Shown here piece after piece: positions 1-8,600 of a stretch of 40,896 nucleotides of DNA. Both the position numbers and the translations under genes were made by a program. The notes under the pieces were generated by a model. It was not told the DNA's origin. It did not search any database and saw only the letters and a program-made list of their open reading frames with translations. The DNA comes from Caulobacteraceae bacterium (GTDB lineage Bacteria > Pseudomonadota > Alphaproteobacteria > Caulobacterales > Aquidulcibacteraceae), in assembly GCA_009773335.1 (NCBI GenBank), contig WRPF01000052.1:1-40896 (forward strand). The letters run 5' to 3'. Numbering within the stretch: position 1 is the first letter of the stretch; each line of letters starts with the position of its first letter.

Positions 1-236
1 CCGCCGCCGCTGTAACCGCCGCCACCGCCGCCGCCACGGTATCCGCCGCCGCCGCCGCGATCACCGCCGCCGCCAAAGCCGCCGCCACGGAATCCACCGC
101 CGCCAGCGCCGCCGCCGAAATCGCTCGGAGGCGTGTCGGTCTCGCTTGCCGATTTGTCACGCCGACCGCGGCCGTGATCCTTCTTCTTGTCGTCGTTCTC
201 GTTGTCGTCGTTGCCGAACTCGTCGTCGTAACTCAT
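1..236 (-). CDS. Glycine-rich RGG-type protein, N-terminal part (cut by window edge)
   Basis: This is the first 78 codons of a gene that runs off the left edge. The protein opens with an acidic and then basic stretch (MSYDDEFGNDDNENDDKKKD) and turns from about residue 43 into glycine with scattered Arg, Phe and Tyr (GGGFRGGG, GGGYRGGG), the pattern of RGG-box nucleic-acid-binding tails. The ATG at 234-236 has a purine-rich GAAGAGG seven bases upstream on the minus strand, which fixes the start. In alphaproteobacteria such low-complexity N-termini can precede a cold-shock domain, but no folded domain lies inside the window, so RNA binding is inference. The CCG-rich DNA at the edge is this coding sequence, not a separate repeat. 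Confidence 0.6.
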   Translation of the reverse strand, partial: MSYDDEFGNDDNENDDKKKDHGRGRRDKSASETDTPPSDFGGGAGGGGFRGGGFGGGGDRGGGGGYRGGGGGGGYSGG

Positions 237-451
237 CGTCCTCTTCCCCAAACGGGATCAAGCCGCGCGCGGTTTCCCGTACGCAGCGCCAAAGCGGTCG
301 TCAGCATGTCCAGTTGGTTGCCCTGGAGGTTGCAATCGGTGGTGATCTTGTATCGCCGCACGTTGCGGAACGTCCGCACTCCGCCGGCGACATGCCAGCT
401 TCAAACTCACATATGGTCGAAATACCGCTTGCCCGCAAGGCGAATCGGACC
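237..451. other. Gene-free gap between the glycine-rich gene and the VUT transporter
   Basis: About 215 bases upstream of the glycine-rich gene and downstream of the transporter, both on the minus strand. It must hold the promoter and 5' leader of the glycine-rich gene. I see no convincing ORF, tRNA or clear hairpin; the short ORFs in it have no recognisable features. Confidence 0.4.
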
Positions 452-1057
452 TCATTCCGCCGGCGCCAGAGCCGCCGCCCTGCGTTCCCGGCGCGCGATG
501 ACCAGCGCCACGACAGCCGCCCCGATCAGCTTCGAGATGATGCTGGTGACCAGCGTGCCCATGGCCAGCGACCCCGGCCGGGCGATGTTGGCGCCATAGA
601 GGAACACGGCTGAATCGATCGGCGCGCCGAACAGGCTCGACACCATCACCCGCTCCGACAGCGGCCGCTTCGTCCAGGTGTAGACGGCCCAGTCGACGGT
701 TTCCGAGACGAGAAACGCCGCCCCGCTCGCGAGCACGATGGCGATCGGCGTCGTCATCACCGAGAAGGCGAGGCCGAGCAGCATGGCGGCGAGCACCCGG
801 TGGCCGATCTCGCGCTGCGCGAAGTCGCGCACGACGAGCACAAGGCCGGTGACGATGGCCAGCGGCTGGTAGGGCCCGATGAGCGGCAGCGGGATCAGCG
901 GCACCGCCGAGAACGACCAGTTGATCAGCGGCATCAGCCCCACATAGACCGCCGTCGCCGGCTTCTTGGCGATGAGCAGCGCGAGCAGGGTGACGCCGAT
1001 CACTGGCAGGTAGACGGCCGGCTGCGAGATGAGCGCGTGGTAGGCTTCAAGATTCAT
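452..1057 (-). CDS. VUT-family membrane transporter (queuosine-precursor transporter-like)
   Basis: A 201-residue integral membrane protein with about six hydrophobic segments. The central part (VRDFAQREIGHR, then LVSETVDWAVYTWTKRPLSE and SSLFGAPIDSAVF) matches the pattern of the VUT/DUF165 family, whose YhhQ members import queuosine precursors such as preQ0. The Arg-Asp in the first motif and the Ser-Glu-Thr-Asp in the second are the polar intramembrane residues typical of the family. It starts nine bases after the rlmJ stop, so the two are probably co-transcribed; both would then concern RNA modification, which is context and not proof. The ATG has no strong Shine-Dalgarno sequence. The substrate is inferred from the family only. 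Confidence 0.75.
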   Translation of the reverse strand: MNLEAYHALISQPAVYLPVIGVTLLALLIAKKPATAVYVGLMPLINWSFSAVPLIPLPLIGPYQPLAIVTGLVLVVRDFAQREIGHRVLAAMLLGLAFSVMTTPIAIVLASGAAFLVSETVDWAVYTWTKRPLSERVMVSSLFGAPIDSAVFLYGANIARPGSLAMGTLVTSIISKLIGAAVVALVIARRERRAAALAPAE

Positions 1058-1066
1058 GGGGCCACA

Positions 1067-1918
1067 TTAGGCGCCGATGCTCTCCAGCCGCCAGCCCGCA
1101 CCATCGGAGAGCGCGAGCCGCGCCGCAAGCGCCGGCAGCGCCTCCGAGAGCGCCGGCGCCAGCGTGTAGGGCGGGTTGACGATGAGCACGCTCGACGCCA
1201 CGAGCCGGCCTTCCGGCGTCACGCGGTCCACCGCGAGGTCCACGCGCAGCGCGTTCAGCGTGCGCCCGAGTACCAAGCCGTGCAGCAGTTCGGCGTCCGC
1301 CATGTCGGTCTCGCGCACGTCTTTCACGGGCCGCCACCACATGTAGATTCCGTGCCCGAAGCGATCGAGCGCGGCGCGGAGCGCGCGGATGGACTGGATC
1401 GTCTCGTGGTCGCGGTCCTCGTAGGGCGGGTCGATCAGCACGAGGCCGCGCCGCTCGGTGAACGGCAGCAGCGCGCCCATGGCTTCAAAGCCGTTGCGCT
1501 GATGGACCTGGGCGCGCGGGTCGCCGTCGAGGCGCCGCCGCAGCGCGCCGGCTTCCTCCGGATGCAGTTCGCAGGCGATGAGGCGGTCGTGTTCACGCAT
1601 CCCCGCCAGCGCGATGACCGGCGAGCCCGGATAGGTGCGCAGCTCGCCGTCCTCGTTCACCGCCCGCAGCGCCGCGAGGTAGGGGGCGAGCGCCGCCGGC
1701 GCGTCCGTCCAGTCCCAGATGCGGCCGACGCCCTCGCGCCACTCGGGGCTGCGCTGCGCCTCCTGGCCGTCGAGCGCGTAGACGCCGCGCCCGCCGTGGG
1801 TGTCCATCACCGCGAAGGGCGCCGCCTTGTGCTTCAGGTGCTCGATGACCAGCGCGAGGCAGACGTGCTTGAGGATATCGGCATGGTTCCCGGCGTGGAA
1901 GGCGTGGCGGTAGTTCAT
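1067..1918 (-). CDS. rlmJ: 23S rRNA (adenine-N6)-methyltransferase RlmJ
   Basis: A 283-residue protein of the RlmJ/YhiR family, which methylates N6 of A2030 in 23S rRNA (E. coli numbering) using S-adenosylmethionine. It begins MNYRHAFHAGNHADILKHV, the family's very conserved N-terminus, continues with a DTHGGRGVY SAM-binding loop near residue 40, and has the catalytic (N/D)PPY-type motif as LIDPPYED in the middle, followed by MWWRPVK. The open frame extends 54 codons further upstream, but that part is low-quality arginine-rich sequence that runs into a palindromic repeat, and the family starts at this Met. The VUT transporter gene follows after nine bases. Length and motifs fit the whole family, so the call is firm. 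Confidence 0.93.
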   Translation of the reverse strand: MNYRHAFHAGNHADILKHVCLALVIEHLKHKAAPFAVMDTHGGRGVYALDGQEAQRSPEWREGVGRIWDWTDAPAALAPYLAALRAVNEDGELRTYPGSPVIALAGMREHDRLIACELHPEEAGALRRRLDGDPRAQVHQRNGFEAMGALLPFTERRGLVLIDPPYEDRDHETIQSIRALRAALDRFGHGIYMWWRPVKDVRETDMADAELLHGLVLGRTLNALRVDLAVDRVTPEGRLVASSVLIVNPPYTLAPALSEALPALAARLALSDGAGWRLESIGA

Positions 1919-1957
1919 CGGGTGTCTTGTAGCTTGTGGCGCAGGCGTCGGCGAGCA

Positions 1958-2048
1958 GGACCACCGGCGCCCTCGCCGGCAAAATGGATCGTCCTGTCCG
2001 GCTGCCGCCCGTTTCAGCACCGTATGCCGGCGAGGGCGCCGGCGGTCC
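1958..2048. repeat. Nested inverted repeat, 24-base arms
   Basis: The arms at 1958-1981 and 2025-2048 are reverse complements over 24 bases with one mismatch, separated by 43 bases. Each arm also contains its own small hairpin (CCGGCG, four bases, CGCCGG). This two-level dyad is typical of intergenic palindromic elements of GC-rich proteobacteria. It lies just upstream of the rlmJ start. Confidence 0.7.
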
Positions 2049-2137
2049 TCATCATCAACACCTTCAACCGCACGGAACATCGGTTCCTGCGGGTTCGCTC
2101 AGTCAGTGTGCCCTCTACGGAGAGCCTTCTTGTTTCC

Positions 2138-2222
2138 GCTCTCCTTGACGGAGAGCCGGGGACGCGGGCTCGGCCCACGGTGGAAAAAAGTAGAGAGAAT
2201 GCGAGCTTTCGCCCGCGTCCCC
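2138..2222. repeat. Pair of hairpins in the intergenic region
   Basis: A hairpin with seven-base arms and a five-base loop (GCTCTCC-TTGAC-GGAGAGC) spans 2138-2156. It is directly followed by a perfect 12-base inverted repeat whose arms are 2158-2169 (GGGGACGCGGGC) and 2211-2222. The seven-base hairpin plus a larger dyad resembles the other palindromic elements of this window. A terminator role is unlikely since no U-run follows. Confidence 0.45.
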
Positions 2223-2753
2223 GCGATCGTTTCCCGTCGGGCCGGCTCCGGGCGGTTTTTCACACCATTGGACCAGTCTCCCGACGCGCGTGCAGGTCTG
2301 CGCTGTTCGACGCAAATCCCCGGATCTCCCGCATGTTCCCCCGTGCTCCTCACACAGGCATGCGCGCTTCCCACGCTCGATCGCATCGCCCCCGCGCCGT
2401 TGAACAGATGTACCGGCTGCTCTCCATGCGGATGCGATGGAGGGAGTTTAGATCGGCGCCGAACCCGGCCGGATAGATTCATGTGCGTTTGTTGGCGGTC
2501 ATGGGCTGGAACGCCGAAAGTTGCGGTGACGAAGCCGGTCATTCCCCCAATCGGCCCCAACAACAGGCGCCGAAATCGGCGAGGGCGGACGGTGAAACTG
2601 GTTAATTCCGACGCCGTCTTTCGCGTGCTGCGCGAAACGGGCGAAGTGAGACGCCCGAGGCAATCACGGTGTTGTGAACGCTCCCGTTCCGCGTGCAAGG
2701 TTCTTGCAACGGGCGATGCGCAGATCAATGCAAGCGCGCCTGCGGGGAAGCAC

Positions 2754-4400
2754 ATGTTTCAGGATATGCGTGGCGCGCCCGATGGCGCGTCGCATGAGGC
2801 GGATCTTTGCATCATCGGCGGTGGCACGGCGGGTCTGGCGCTGGCGCGCCTGATGATCGGCAAGCCGTTCAAGGTGATTGTGCTCGAGAGCGGCGGCTTC
2901 AAGAGCGAGTGGCCCACACAGTCGCTCTACCAGGGTGAAAGCGTCGGCCAGCAGTACGAGGCGCTGGAAGCCAATCGCAGCCGTTTCCTGGGAGGCAGCT
3001 CCAACTGCTGGGGCGGCTGGTGCCGCATCTTCGACGAACAGGATTTCGAGGCGCGCGACTGGGTGCCCAACAGCGGCTGGCCGATCACCAAGGCGCAGCT
3101 CGATCCCTACTACGTGAAGGCGCGCGACGTGCTCGAGGTCGGCCAGGCGCCGTTCGACGAGGCCTACTGGCGCGAGAAGCTCGCGCCGGAAGGCATCGAC
3201 CTGATGCAGCTCGCCGGTTCCGACGTGCAGACGGTGATCAACCAGTTCAGCCCGCCCACGCGCATGGGAATCCGCTATCGCAAGGAAATCGAGGCGGCGA
3301 CAAACGTCCACGTGCATCTCAATGCAAACGTCGTCGACATCGCAACGGGCGCCGAGGCCAAAGGCGTCACGGAACTGAAAGTCGTCACGCTCGGCGGCAA
3401 GACCGCCACGGTGCGCGCGCGCGCCTACGTGCTCGCCTGCGGCGGCATCGAGAACGCGCGGCTGCTGCTGGCGTCCAACGGGACGCAGCCAGCCGGTCTC
3501 GGCAACGACAACGACGTCGTCGGACGCTACTTCATGGATCACCCGCGCATCAGCTCGCTGAGCTTTCGCATGCAGGACCAGAAGCGCTATCGCCGCGTGT
3601 ACGATCACACGCTGGCGCTGACGCGCCGCCGCCTGAGCGTGGCGCACCTGAAGATGGCCGCGCACTTTGCGCCGACGCTGGAGGTGCAGCGCCAGAAGGG
3701 GCTGCTCAACTCACGCACCTATGTCACCGCGCACTATCACGGCGAACTGACGGGCGGATACGCACGCCTGCGCCGCATGCGCCAGATGCTGCGCGACGGC
3801 CGGCGGTTCGGCCTGCCGCTGCGGCGGCTGGCGAAGTACGCCATCGCCGGCGCGCCGGCGGCGATCGCGATGGCGCCGGACGCAGTGGTCGGCCTCTACG
3901 ACAACATCATCAATCCCGAGCGCAAGGACCGCGAATTCACCTTCGAGACGGTGATCGAGCCCGTGCCCAATCCGCAGAGCCGGGTGACGCTCGGCGAGGC
4001 GAAGGACGCGCTGGGCATGAACGTGGCGCGCGTGGACTGGCGGCTGACCTCGCAGGATCGCGACAACTTCATCCAGTCGGTGTCGATGGTGAACGGCGCG
4101 CTCCGGGAGCGCGGCGTCGTCACGTCGATGAACAACGGCCGCAGCGGCGATCCGGCGGAGATGTGGGAAAAGGACGTGCAGTGGTGCTGGCACCACATGG
4201 GCACGACCCGCATGCACGAGAACCCGAAGCAGGGGGTCGTCGACCAGCACTGCAAGGTGCACGGCGTCGCAAACCTGTTCATCGCCGGAAGCTCGGTGTT
4301 CCCCACCGTGTCGAGCGACACGCCGACGCTGACCCTCGTCGCGCTTGCGCTGCGTCTCGGCGAACATCTGACCGGCGTGCTCGGCTCGGTTGCGCTTTAG
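2754..4400 (+). CDS. GMC-family FAD-dependent oxidoreductase
   Basis: A 548-residue flavoprotein. A Rossmann FAD-binding motif (CIIGGGTAGLALA) lies near residue 20, the second family signature appears as RSRFLGGSSNCWGGW near residue 80, and the C-terminus carries HHMGTTRMHENP followed by GLFIAGSSVFPT-type and SSDTPTLTLVALALR sequences, the substrate and flavin end of the GMC fold. GMC enzymes oxidise alcohols, sugars or related CH-OH groups; the substrate cannot be read here. There is no signal peptide, so it is probably cytoplasmic. The start is set at the ATG with GGGGAAG six bases upstream; the open frame upstream of it is not protein-like. It stands alone, convergent with a TPR gene 14 bases downstream. 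Confidence 0.85.
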   Translation: MFQDMRGAPDGASHEADLCIIGGGTAGLALARLMIGKPFKVIVLESGGFKSEWPTQSLYQGESVGQQYEALEANRSRFLGGSSNCWGGWCRIFDEQDFEARDWVPNSGWPITKAQLDPYYVKARDVLEVGQAPFDEAYWREKLAPEGIDLMQLAGSDVQTVINQFSPPTRMGIRYRKEIEAATNVHVHLNANVVDIATGAEAKGVTELKVVTLGGKTATVRARAYVLACGGIENARLLLASNGTQPAGLGNDNDVVGRYFMDHPRISSLSFRMQDQKRYRRVYDHTLALTRRRLSVAHLKMAAHFAPTLEVQRQKGLLNSRTYVTAHYHGELTGGYARLRRMRQMLRDGRRFGLPLRRLAKYAIAGAPAAIAMAPDAVVGLYDNIINPERKDREFTFETVIEPVPNPQSRVTLGEAKDALGMNVARVDWRLTSQDRDNFIQSVSMVNGALRERGVVTSMNNGRSGDPAEMWEKDVQWCWHHMGTTRMHENPKQGVVDQHCKVHGVANLFIAGSSVFPTVSSDTPTLTLVALALRLGEHLTGVLGSVAL

Positions 4401-4414
4401 GCTCGCGCTTCAGG

Positions 4415-4996
4415 CTATTGCGCGCTGGTCACCGTGAAGCGCGCGAGTTCCTGCTGCGGCAGCGCCCAGTCGGGTTTCAGTTCGACGGCGCGGCGGTAGT
4501 CGGCGTAGGCGGCGGGCAGGTCGTCGAGCTTTTCGTAGGCGATGGCGCGGTTGAAATAGGCCTCGTGCGGATCTTCCGCCCCGAGTTCGAGACCCCGGTT
4601 GATCGAGGCGATGGCGCCCTGGAAATCGCCGCTCAGGATCAGCGCCGCGCCGCGGTTGACGTAGGCTTCTCCAAGATCCGGCTGCCAGTCGATGGCGCGG
4701 TCGAAATCCTCCAGCGCCTTCGCGGCGTTCCGGCGCAGGAGATGGATGACGCCGCGGTTCACCACGGTGGCCGCCCGGTCGCGGGCGTTGAGTTCCTGAC
4801 TGGAGATTGCGGCGTCGCAGTCGAGCAGCGCCGAGAGGTCCGCGCGACCGGCGTTGGCGGCCTCGAAGCAGACCCGCGCGGGGCCCGGGCCGATGACGCT
4901 CGACGCGGCGCGTGCGGGGCCCGGCAGGATGAAGACGAGCGCGGCGGCGGAGATTGAAACTGCGGCGAGCGTGCTGGTGAAAGAGTTCAGGCGCAT
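4415..4996 (-). CDS. Exported TPR-repeat protein (paralogue 1)
   Basis: A 193-residue protein with a signal peptide (MRLNSF, hydrophobic core, cleavage after about PGPARA) and three tetratricopeptide units over residues 75-185, visible as VNRGVIHLLRR, VNRGAALILSGDFQGAI and FNRAIAYEKLDDLPAAYADY. The ATG at 4996 is chosen over one 27 bases upstream because AGGGAGG lies seven bases before it and it gives a clean signal peptide. TPRs mediate protein-protein contacts; the partner is unknown. The gene upstream on the same strand, 111 bases away, is a clear paralogue with the same signal peptide, leading helix and three-TPR layout. A small perfect dyad (TTCGCGCG-C-CGCGCGAA, 5047-5063) lies between them. 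Confidence 0.75.
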   Translation of the reverse strand: MRLNSFTSTLAAVSISAAALVFILPGPARAASSVIGPGPARVCFEAANAGRADLSALLDCDAAISSQELNARDRAATVVNRGVIHLLRRNAAKALEDFDRAIDWQPDLGEAYVNRGAALILSGDFQGAIASINRGLELGAEDPHEAYFNRAIAYEKLDDLPAAYADYRRAVELKPDWALPQQELARFTVTSAQ

Positions 4997-5107
4997 GGAA
5001 GCCCTCCCTGACATGGGTCGCAAGGACGGGTCGTAAGGTACGCCGGTTCGCGCGCCGCGCGAAGGCCTATTCCGGGGCGCGGCGTTACCTCTTCGTCAGG
5101 CGGGGGA

Positions 5108-5800
5108 TCAGGGCCGGCCGGTCTGCTCGGGCTGCTCGCCGAGCTGAGCGGCCAGACGCTCGCGGCGCCCGCGCACGAAGCGCGCCAGCTCCGCCTCAGC
5201 GGGCCCCCAGTCGGGCACGATCGTCAGCGCGGTGTTGTAGTCCTCGTAGGCGCCGCGGACGTCGCCGAGGGCCTCGCGGGCGGCGCCGCGGTTGAAATAG
5301 GCCTTGTGGGGATAGCGGACGCCGTATCCGAGGGCGGTGGTGATGGCCGCGACCGCGGGGCCGGGACGGCCGACCATCACGAGCGCCGCGCCGCGATTGA
5401 GGTGCGCCTCCGCGTTGCGCTGGTCGAGGGTGATCACGGCCTCGAAGTCGGTCAGGGCGAGATCCCCCGACCGGCGGCGCAGGTGGATCGCGCCGCGGTT
5501 GATCAGGGTAGCGATCTTGTTGGGGCGGCTGAGGCGCTCGGCGGCGATCGCGCGGTCGCAGGATGCGATCGCCTCATCGTCGAGCCGGCCGGCGGCCGCG
5601 GCGGCCGCGCATTCCACCGAGCCCGGCGCGCCGACCACGGTGCGGGCGCCCTTGTTGCGCTCCGAGCGCTCGCTGGCCGCGTCATCGCCGTCGCCGGTCG
5701 CGAATGCGGGGAGGGCGAACATCGCGGCGACCATCAGGACTCCCGCAAAAGAGCCCGTCACACTCTTCCCCAGACGCCTTGGAACGGCGCATCGGACCAT
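5108..5800 (-). CDS. Exported TPR-repeat protein (paralogue 2)
   Basis: A 230-residue protein with a signal peptide (starting MVRCAVPRRLGK, hydrophobic core ending about LPAFATG) and three TPR units seen as INRGAIHLRRRSGDLAL, LNRGAALVMVGRPGPAV and FNRGAAREALGDVRGAYEDY. It aligns along its whole length with the gene at 4415-4996, including Cys residues in the first helix region (VECAAAA and SCDRAI here; VCFEAAN and DCDAAI there) that may form a disulfide. The start at 5800 has AAGGGG nine bases upstream and replaces a frame extension of 30 codons. It is divergent from coxB. Function unknown; a periplasmic scaffold role is inference. Confidence 0.75.
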   Translation of the reverse strand: MVRCAVPRRLGKSVTGSFAGVLMVAAMFALPAFATGDGDDAASERSERNKGARTVVGAPGSVECAAAAAAGRLDDEAIASCDRAIAAERLSRPNKIATLINRGAIHLRRRSGDLALTDFEAVITLDQRNAEAHLNRGAALVMVGRPGPAVAAITTALGYGVRYPHKAYFNRGAAREALGDVRGAYEDYNTALTIVPDWGPAEAELARFVRGRRERLAAQLGEQPEQTGRP

Positions 5801-5979
5801 GCTAGCACCCCTTGAAAACCGGGTTTGGGGAAACGGTGTTTCTGACATCGCGATTCTGAACTGCGACAAAACGGCATGGCGGATGGCCATGTCGGGCGAC
5901 GATGTATATGCCCCGGACGAAACGCCCGCCAGTGCGCCGGGCGCGAGTTTCAGTTACAGGCGCTTTAGGAGTCTGGCGC

Positions 5980-6861
5980 GTGAAAATTGGTCGAATCGGG
6001 TCGGCGGTCGCGCAGGCTCTCATACTTACGGCGATTGGCTGCGGCTTTGCGGTAGCGCAAACGGTCACCGGTCCGGTCGATGGCCAGATCGGCCTGCAGC
6101 CTGCGGCGACCGAAGTCGCCGAGGATATCGTCAAGTTCCACACGCTGCTGCTGTGGATCATCACCCCGATCACGCTCTTCGTGCTCGCGCTGCTGCTCTA
6201 TGTGGTGCTGCGCTACAACCGCGCCGCCAACCCGACGCCGCGGAAATTCACGCATAATGTCGCTGTGGAAGTGGTCTGGACGGTGGTTCCGGTCCTGATC
6301 CTGGTCTTCATCTCGCTGTTCTCGTTCCCGCTGCTGTTCAAGCAGGAACAGATCCCGCCGGCGCAATTGACCATCAAGGCGACCGGCAACGCCTGGCGCT
6401 GGGACTATTCCTATCCGGACCAGGGCGTGGATTTCGCCTCGTTGCCGCTCAGCGAGAAAGACGCGACCAGTCAGAACCGTCCGTTCCGCATGGCCGTCGA
6501 CGAGCCGATGTACGTGCCTGCGGGCGTGAACGTGCGCATGCTGGTGACGTCGAACGACGTGATCCACGCGTTCTCGGTGCCGTCGTTCGGCATCAAGGAA
6601 GACGCCATGCCGGGCAAGGTCAACGAGACCTGGTTCAACGTGCCGAAGGAAGGCACGTACTACGGCTTCTGCCAGGAGCTTTGCGGCACCTATCACGGCT
6701 TCATGCCGATCGAGGTGCGCGTGGTGAGCCAGGCTGAGTTCGACCGCTGGATCACGTCGAAGGGCGGCGAGCTCGCCGCCGCGACGCCGGCTGCTGCGCC
6801 TGCAGCGCCCGAAACCGCCCCCGCTGAAACGCCTGCGCCCGCTGGCGCGCCCGGCCGATAG
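5980..6861 (+). CDS. coxB: Cytochrome c oxidase subunit II
   Basis: A 293-residue subunit that takes electrons from cytochrome c through the CuA centre. It has an N-terminal signal segment, two transmembrane helices (about residues 50-75 and 90-115) and a periplasmic cupredoxin domain. CuA ligands are visible in NDVIHAFSVPSFGIK and in CQELCGTYHGFMPIEV (C231, E233, C235, H239, M242). The GTG start is chosen since AGGAG lies eight bases upstream; the frame is open further but without a ribosome site. The C-terminus ends in an Ala/Pro-rich tail of about 30 residues not needed for CuA. It is first in the operon, 21 bases before coxA, and divergent from a TPR gene across 179 bases that must hold the operon promoter. 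Confidence 0.95.
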   Translation: MKIGRIGSAVAQALILTAIGCGFAVAQTVTGPVDGQIGLQPAATEVAEDIVKFHTLLLWIITPITLFVLALLLYVVLRYNRAANPTPRKFTHNVAVEVVWTVVPVLILVFISLFSFPLLFKQEQIPPAQLTIKATGNAWRWDYSYPDQGVDFASLPLSEKDATSQNRPFRMAVDEPMYVPAGVNVRMLVTSNDVIHAFSVPSFGIKEDAMPGKVNETWFNVPKEGTYYGFCQELCGTYHGFMPIEVRVVSQAEFDRWITSKGGELAAATPAAAPAAPETAPAETPAPAGAPGR

Positions 6862-6882
6862 ACCTCTCAGGACGCGACGATC

Positions 6883-8580
6883 ATGGCGACTTCTCCTTCC
6901 GCGCACGCTGGCGAACATGCTGATGAGCATGGGCACGCCGATCACCGGCCGAGCCCGTACGATCCGCGCCGCTGGCTCTTCTCCACCAACCACAAGGACA
7001 TCGGCACGATGTACCTCATCTTCGCGATCATCGCGGGGCTGGTGGGCGGGGCGATGTCGGGCCTGCTCCGCTGGGAGCTGGCGGAGCCGGGCCTTCAGGT
7101 GTTCAACGGCCAGAGCGTGCTCGGCATCGTGTTCGGCAACGAGCACAACTACAACGTGATCATGAGCGCCCATGGCCTGATCATGATCTTCTTCATGGTC
7201 ATGCCGGCGCTGATCGGCGGGTTCGGCAACTGGTTCGTGCCGCTGATGATCGGCGCGCCGGACATGGCGTTCCCGCGCATGAACAACATCTCCTTCTGGC
7301 TGCTGCCGGTGGCGCTGTCGCTGGCGGTGCTGTCGATGATCGTGCCGGGCGGCTCGATGGGAACGGGGTTCGGCGGCGGCTGGACGCTCTACGCGCCGCT
7401 GTCGACCAGTCCGCAGCTGCATGGCGGGCCGTCGATGGACCTGCTGATCCTGTCGATTCACGTCGCCGGCATCAGCTCGATCCTCGGGTCGATCAACTTC
7501 ATCGTCACGATCTTCAACATGCGCGCGCCGGGCATGACGCTGCACAGGATGCCGCTGTTCGTGTGGTCGATCCTGGTGACGGTCTGGCTGCTGCTGCTGT
7601 CGCTGCCGGTGCTCGCGGGCGCGATCACCATGCTGCTGACGGACCGCAATTTCGGCACCAATTTCTTCAACGCCGCCGGCGGCGGCGACCCGGCGATGTT
7701 CCAGCACCTGTTCTGGTTCTTCGGGCACCCGGAAGTGTACGTGCTGATCCTGCCGGGCTTCGGCATCATCAGCCAGATCGTGTCGACATTCTCGCGGAAG
7801 CCCGTGTTCGGCTACCTCGGCATGGCCTACGCGATGGTCTCCATCGGCGTCATCGGCTTCATCGTGTGGGCCCACCACATGTACACGACCGGCATGGGTC
7901 TCGAGCTCGAAGCCTACTTCGTGGCCGCGACCATGATCATCGCCGTGCCGACGGGCATCAAGATCTTCTCGTGGATCGCCACGATGTGGGGCGGCTCCAT
8001 CGACCTGAAGGTGCCCATGCTGTGGGCGATCGGGTTCATCTTCCTGTTCACGCTGGGCGGCGTCACCGGCGTCGTGCTGGCCAACTCCGGCATCGATACG
8101 GTGCTGCACGACACCTACTATGTGGTCGCGCACTTCCACTACACGATGTCGCTCGGCGCGACGTTCGCGGTGTTCGCGGGCTTCTACTACTGGCTGCCGA
8201 AGATGAGCGGCCTGAAGTACTCGGGCTTCCTCGGCGGGCTGCACTTCTGGCTGATGTTCGTCGGCGTGAACGCGGTCTTCTTCCCGCAGCACTTCCTGGG
8301 CCTGCAGGGCATGCCGCGTCGCTACGCCGACTACCCGGCGGGCTTCGCCCACTGGAACCTGATCTCGAGCTACGGTTACGTGATCACCGCCGTCGGCGTG
8401 CTGGTCTTCCTCGCGATGTTGCTGGACATGTTCGTGCTGCGTCGGCGCAAGCTGAACGCAGCAGAGAACGCCAGCCCGTGGGGCGAAGGCGCCACGACCC
8501 TCGAATGGACGCTTTCCTCGCCGCCGCCGTTCCACCAGTTCTCGGAACTGCCGGTGATCGCGGAAGAGAAGCATCACTGA
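6883..8580 (+). CDS. coxA: Cytochrome c oxidase subunit I
   Basis: The 565-residue catalytic subunit with 12 transmembrane helices, carrying heme a, heme a3 and CuB. Visible are the heme a ligand region [10 protein letters not shown], the D-channel entry [12 protein letters not shown], the HPEVY motif with the His-Tyr cross-link pair (H282, Y286) and gating E284, the CuB histidines in WAHHMYTTG, the K-channel lysine in TGIKIFSW, and [17 protein letters not shown] with the heme a3 and heme a ligands. This is an A1-type aa3 oxidase. The N-terminus carries five histidines between residues 8 and 21, which is not a core feature of the family. An intergenic palindromic element separates it from ctaB. 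Confidence 0.97.
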   Translation: MATSPSAHAGEHADEHGHADHRPSPYDPRRWLFSTNHKDIGTMYLIFAIIAGLVGGAMSGLLRWELAEPGLQVFNGQSVLGIVFGNEHNYNVIMSAHGLIMIFFMVMPALIGGFGNWFVPLMIGAPDMAFPRMNNISFWLLPVALSLAVLSMIVPGGSMGTGFGGGWTLYAPLSTSPQLHGGPSMDLLILSIHVAGISSILGSINFIVTIFNMRAPGMTLHRMPLFVWSILVTVWLLLLSLPVLAGAITMLLTDRNFGTNFFNAAGGGDPAMFQHLFWFFGHPEVYVLILPGFGIISQIVSTFSRKPVFGYLGMAYAMVSIGVIGFIVWAHHMYTTGMGLELEAYFVAATMIIAVPTGIKIFSWIATMWGGSIDLKVPMLWAIGFIFLFTLGGVTGVVLANSGIDTVLHDTYYVVAHFHYTMSLGATFAVFAGFYYWLPKMSGLKYSGFLGGLHFWLMFVGVNAVFFPQHFLGLQGMPRRYADYPAGFAHWNLISSYGYVITAVGVLVFLAMLLDMFVLRRRKLNAAENASPWGEGATTLEWTLSSPPPFHQFSELPVIAEEKHH

Positions 8581-8600
8581 CGTTGAAAGACCCGTCTCCA

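Larger units (their letters stand above)
1919..2753. other. 835-base region with no convincing gene
   Basis: Divergent promoter region between rlmJ (minus) and the GMC oxidoreductase (plus). The + frame leading into the oxidoreductase stays open back to 2106, but the added 216 residues are Arg/Ser/Pro-rich, have no fold signature and cross palindromic repeats; a minus-strand ORF at 2099-2755 is similarly unconvincing. Structures I can see are the nested inverted repeat at 1958-2048, the hairpins at 2138-2222, and a six-base dyad (TGCAAG, three bases, CTTGCA) at 2694-2708, about 45 bases ahead of the oxidoreductase start, which could be an operator. An undetected small RNA is possible; I cannot show one. 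Confidence 0.5.

Noticed and set aside
1-115. CRISPR or minisatellite at the left edge
   Set aside because: The CCG-rich repetition is in phase with the glycine tract of a coding sequence and has no spacers.
800-2476. 558-codon + frame opposite the VUT transporter and rlmJ
   Set aside because: Antisense to two well supported genes and continuing through palindromic repeats.
2106-2753. N-terminal extension of the GMC oxidoreductase by 216 residues
   Set aside because: The extension lacks family similarity, crosses hairpins, and a good ribosome site precedes the internal ATG at 2754.
4401-4414. Terminator between the GMC and TPR genes
   Set aside because: No stable hairpin with a U-run can be seen in the 14-base gap.
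3020-4957. 645-codon + frame overlapping the GMC oxidoreductase and TPR gene
   Set aside because: Out-of-phase shadow of the oxidoreductase, running into antisense of the TPR gene; no recognisable fold.
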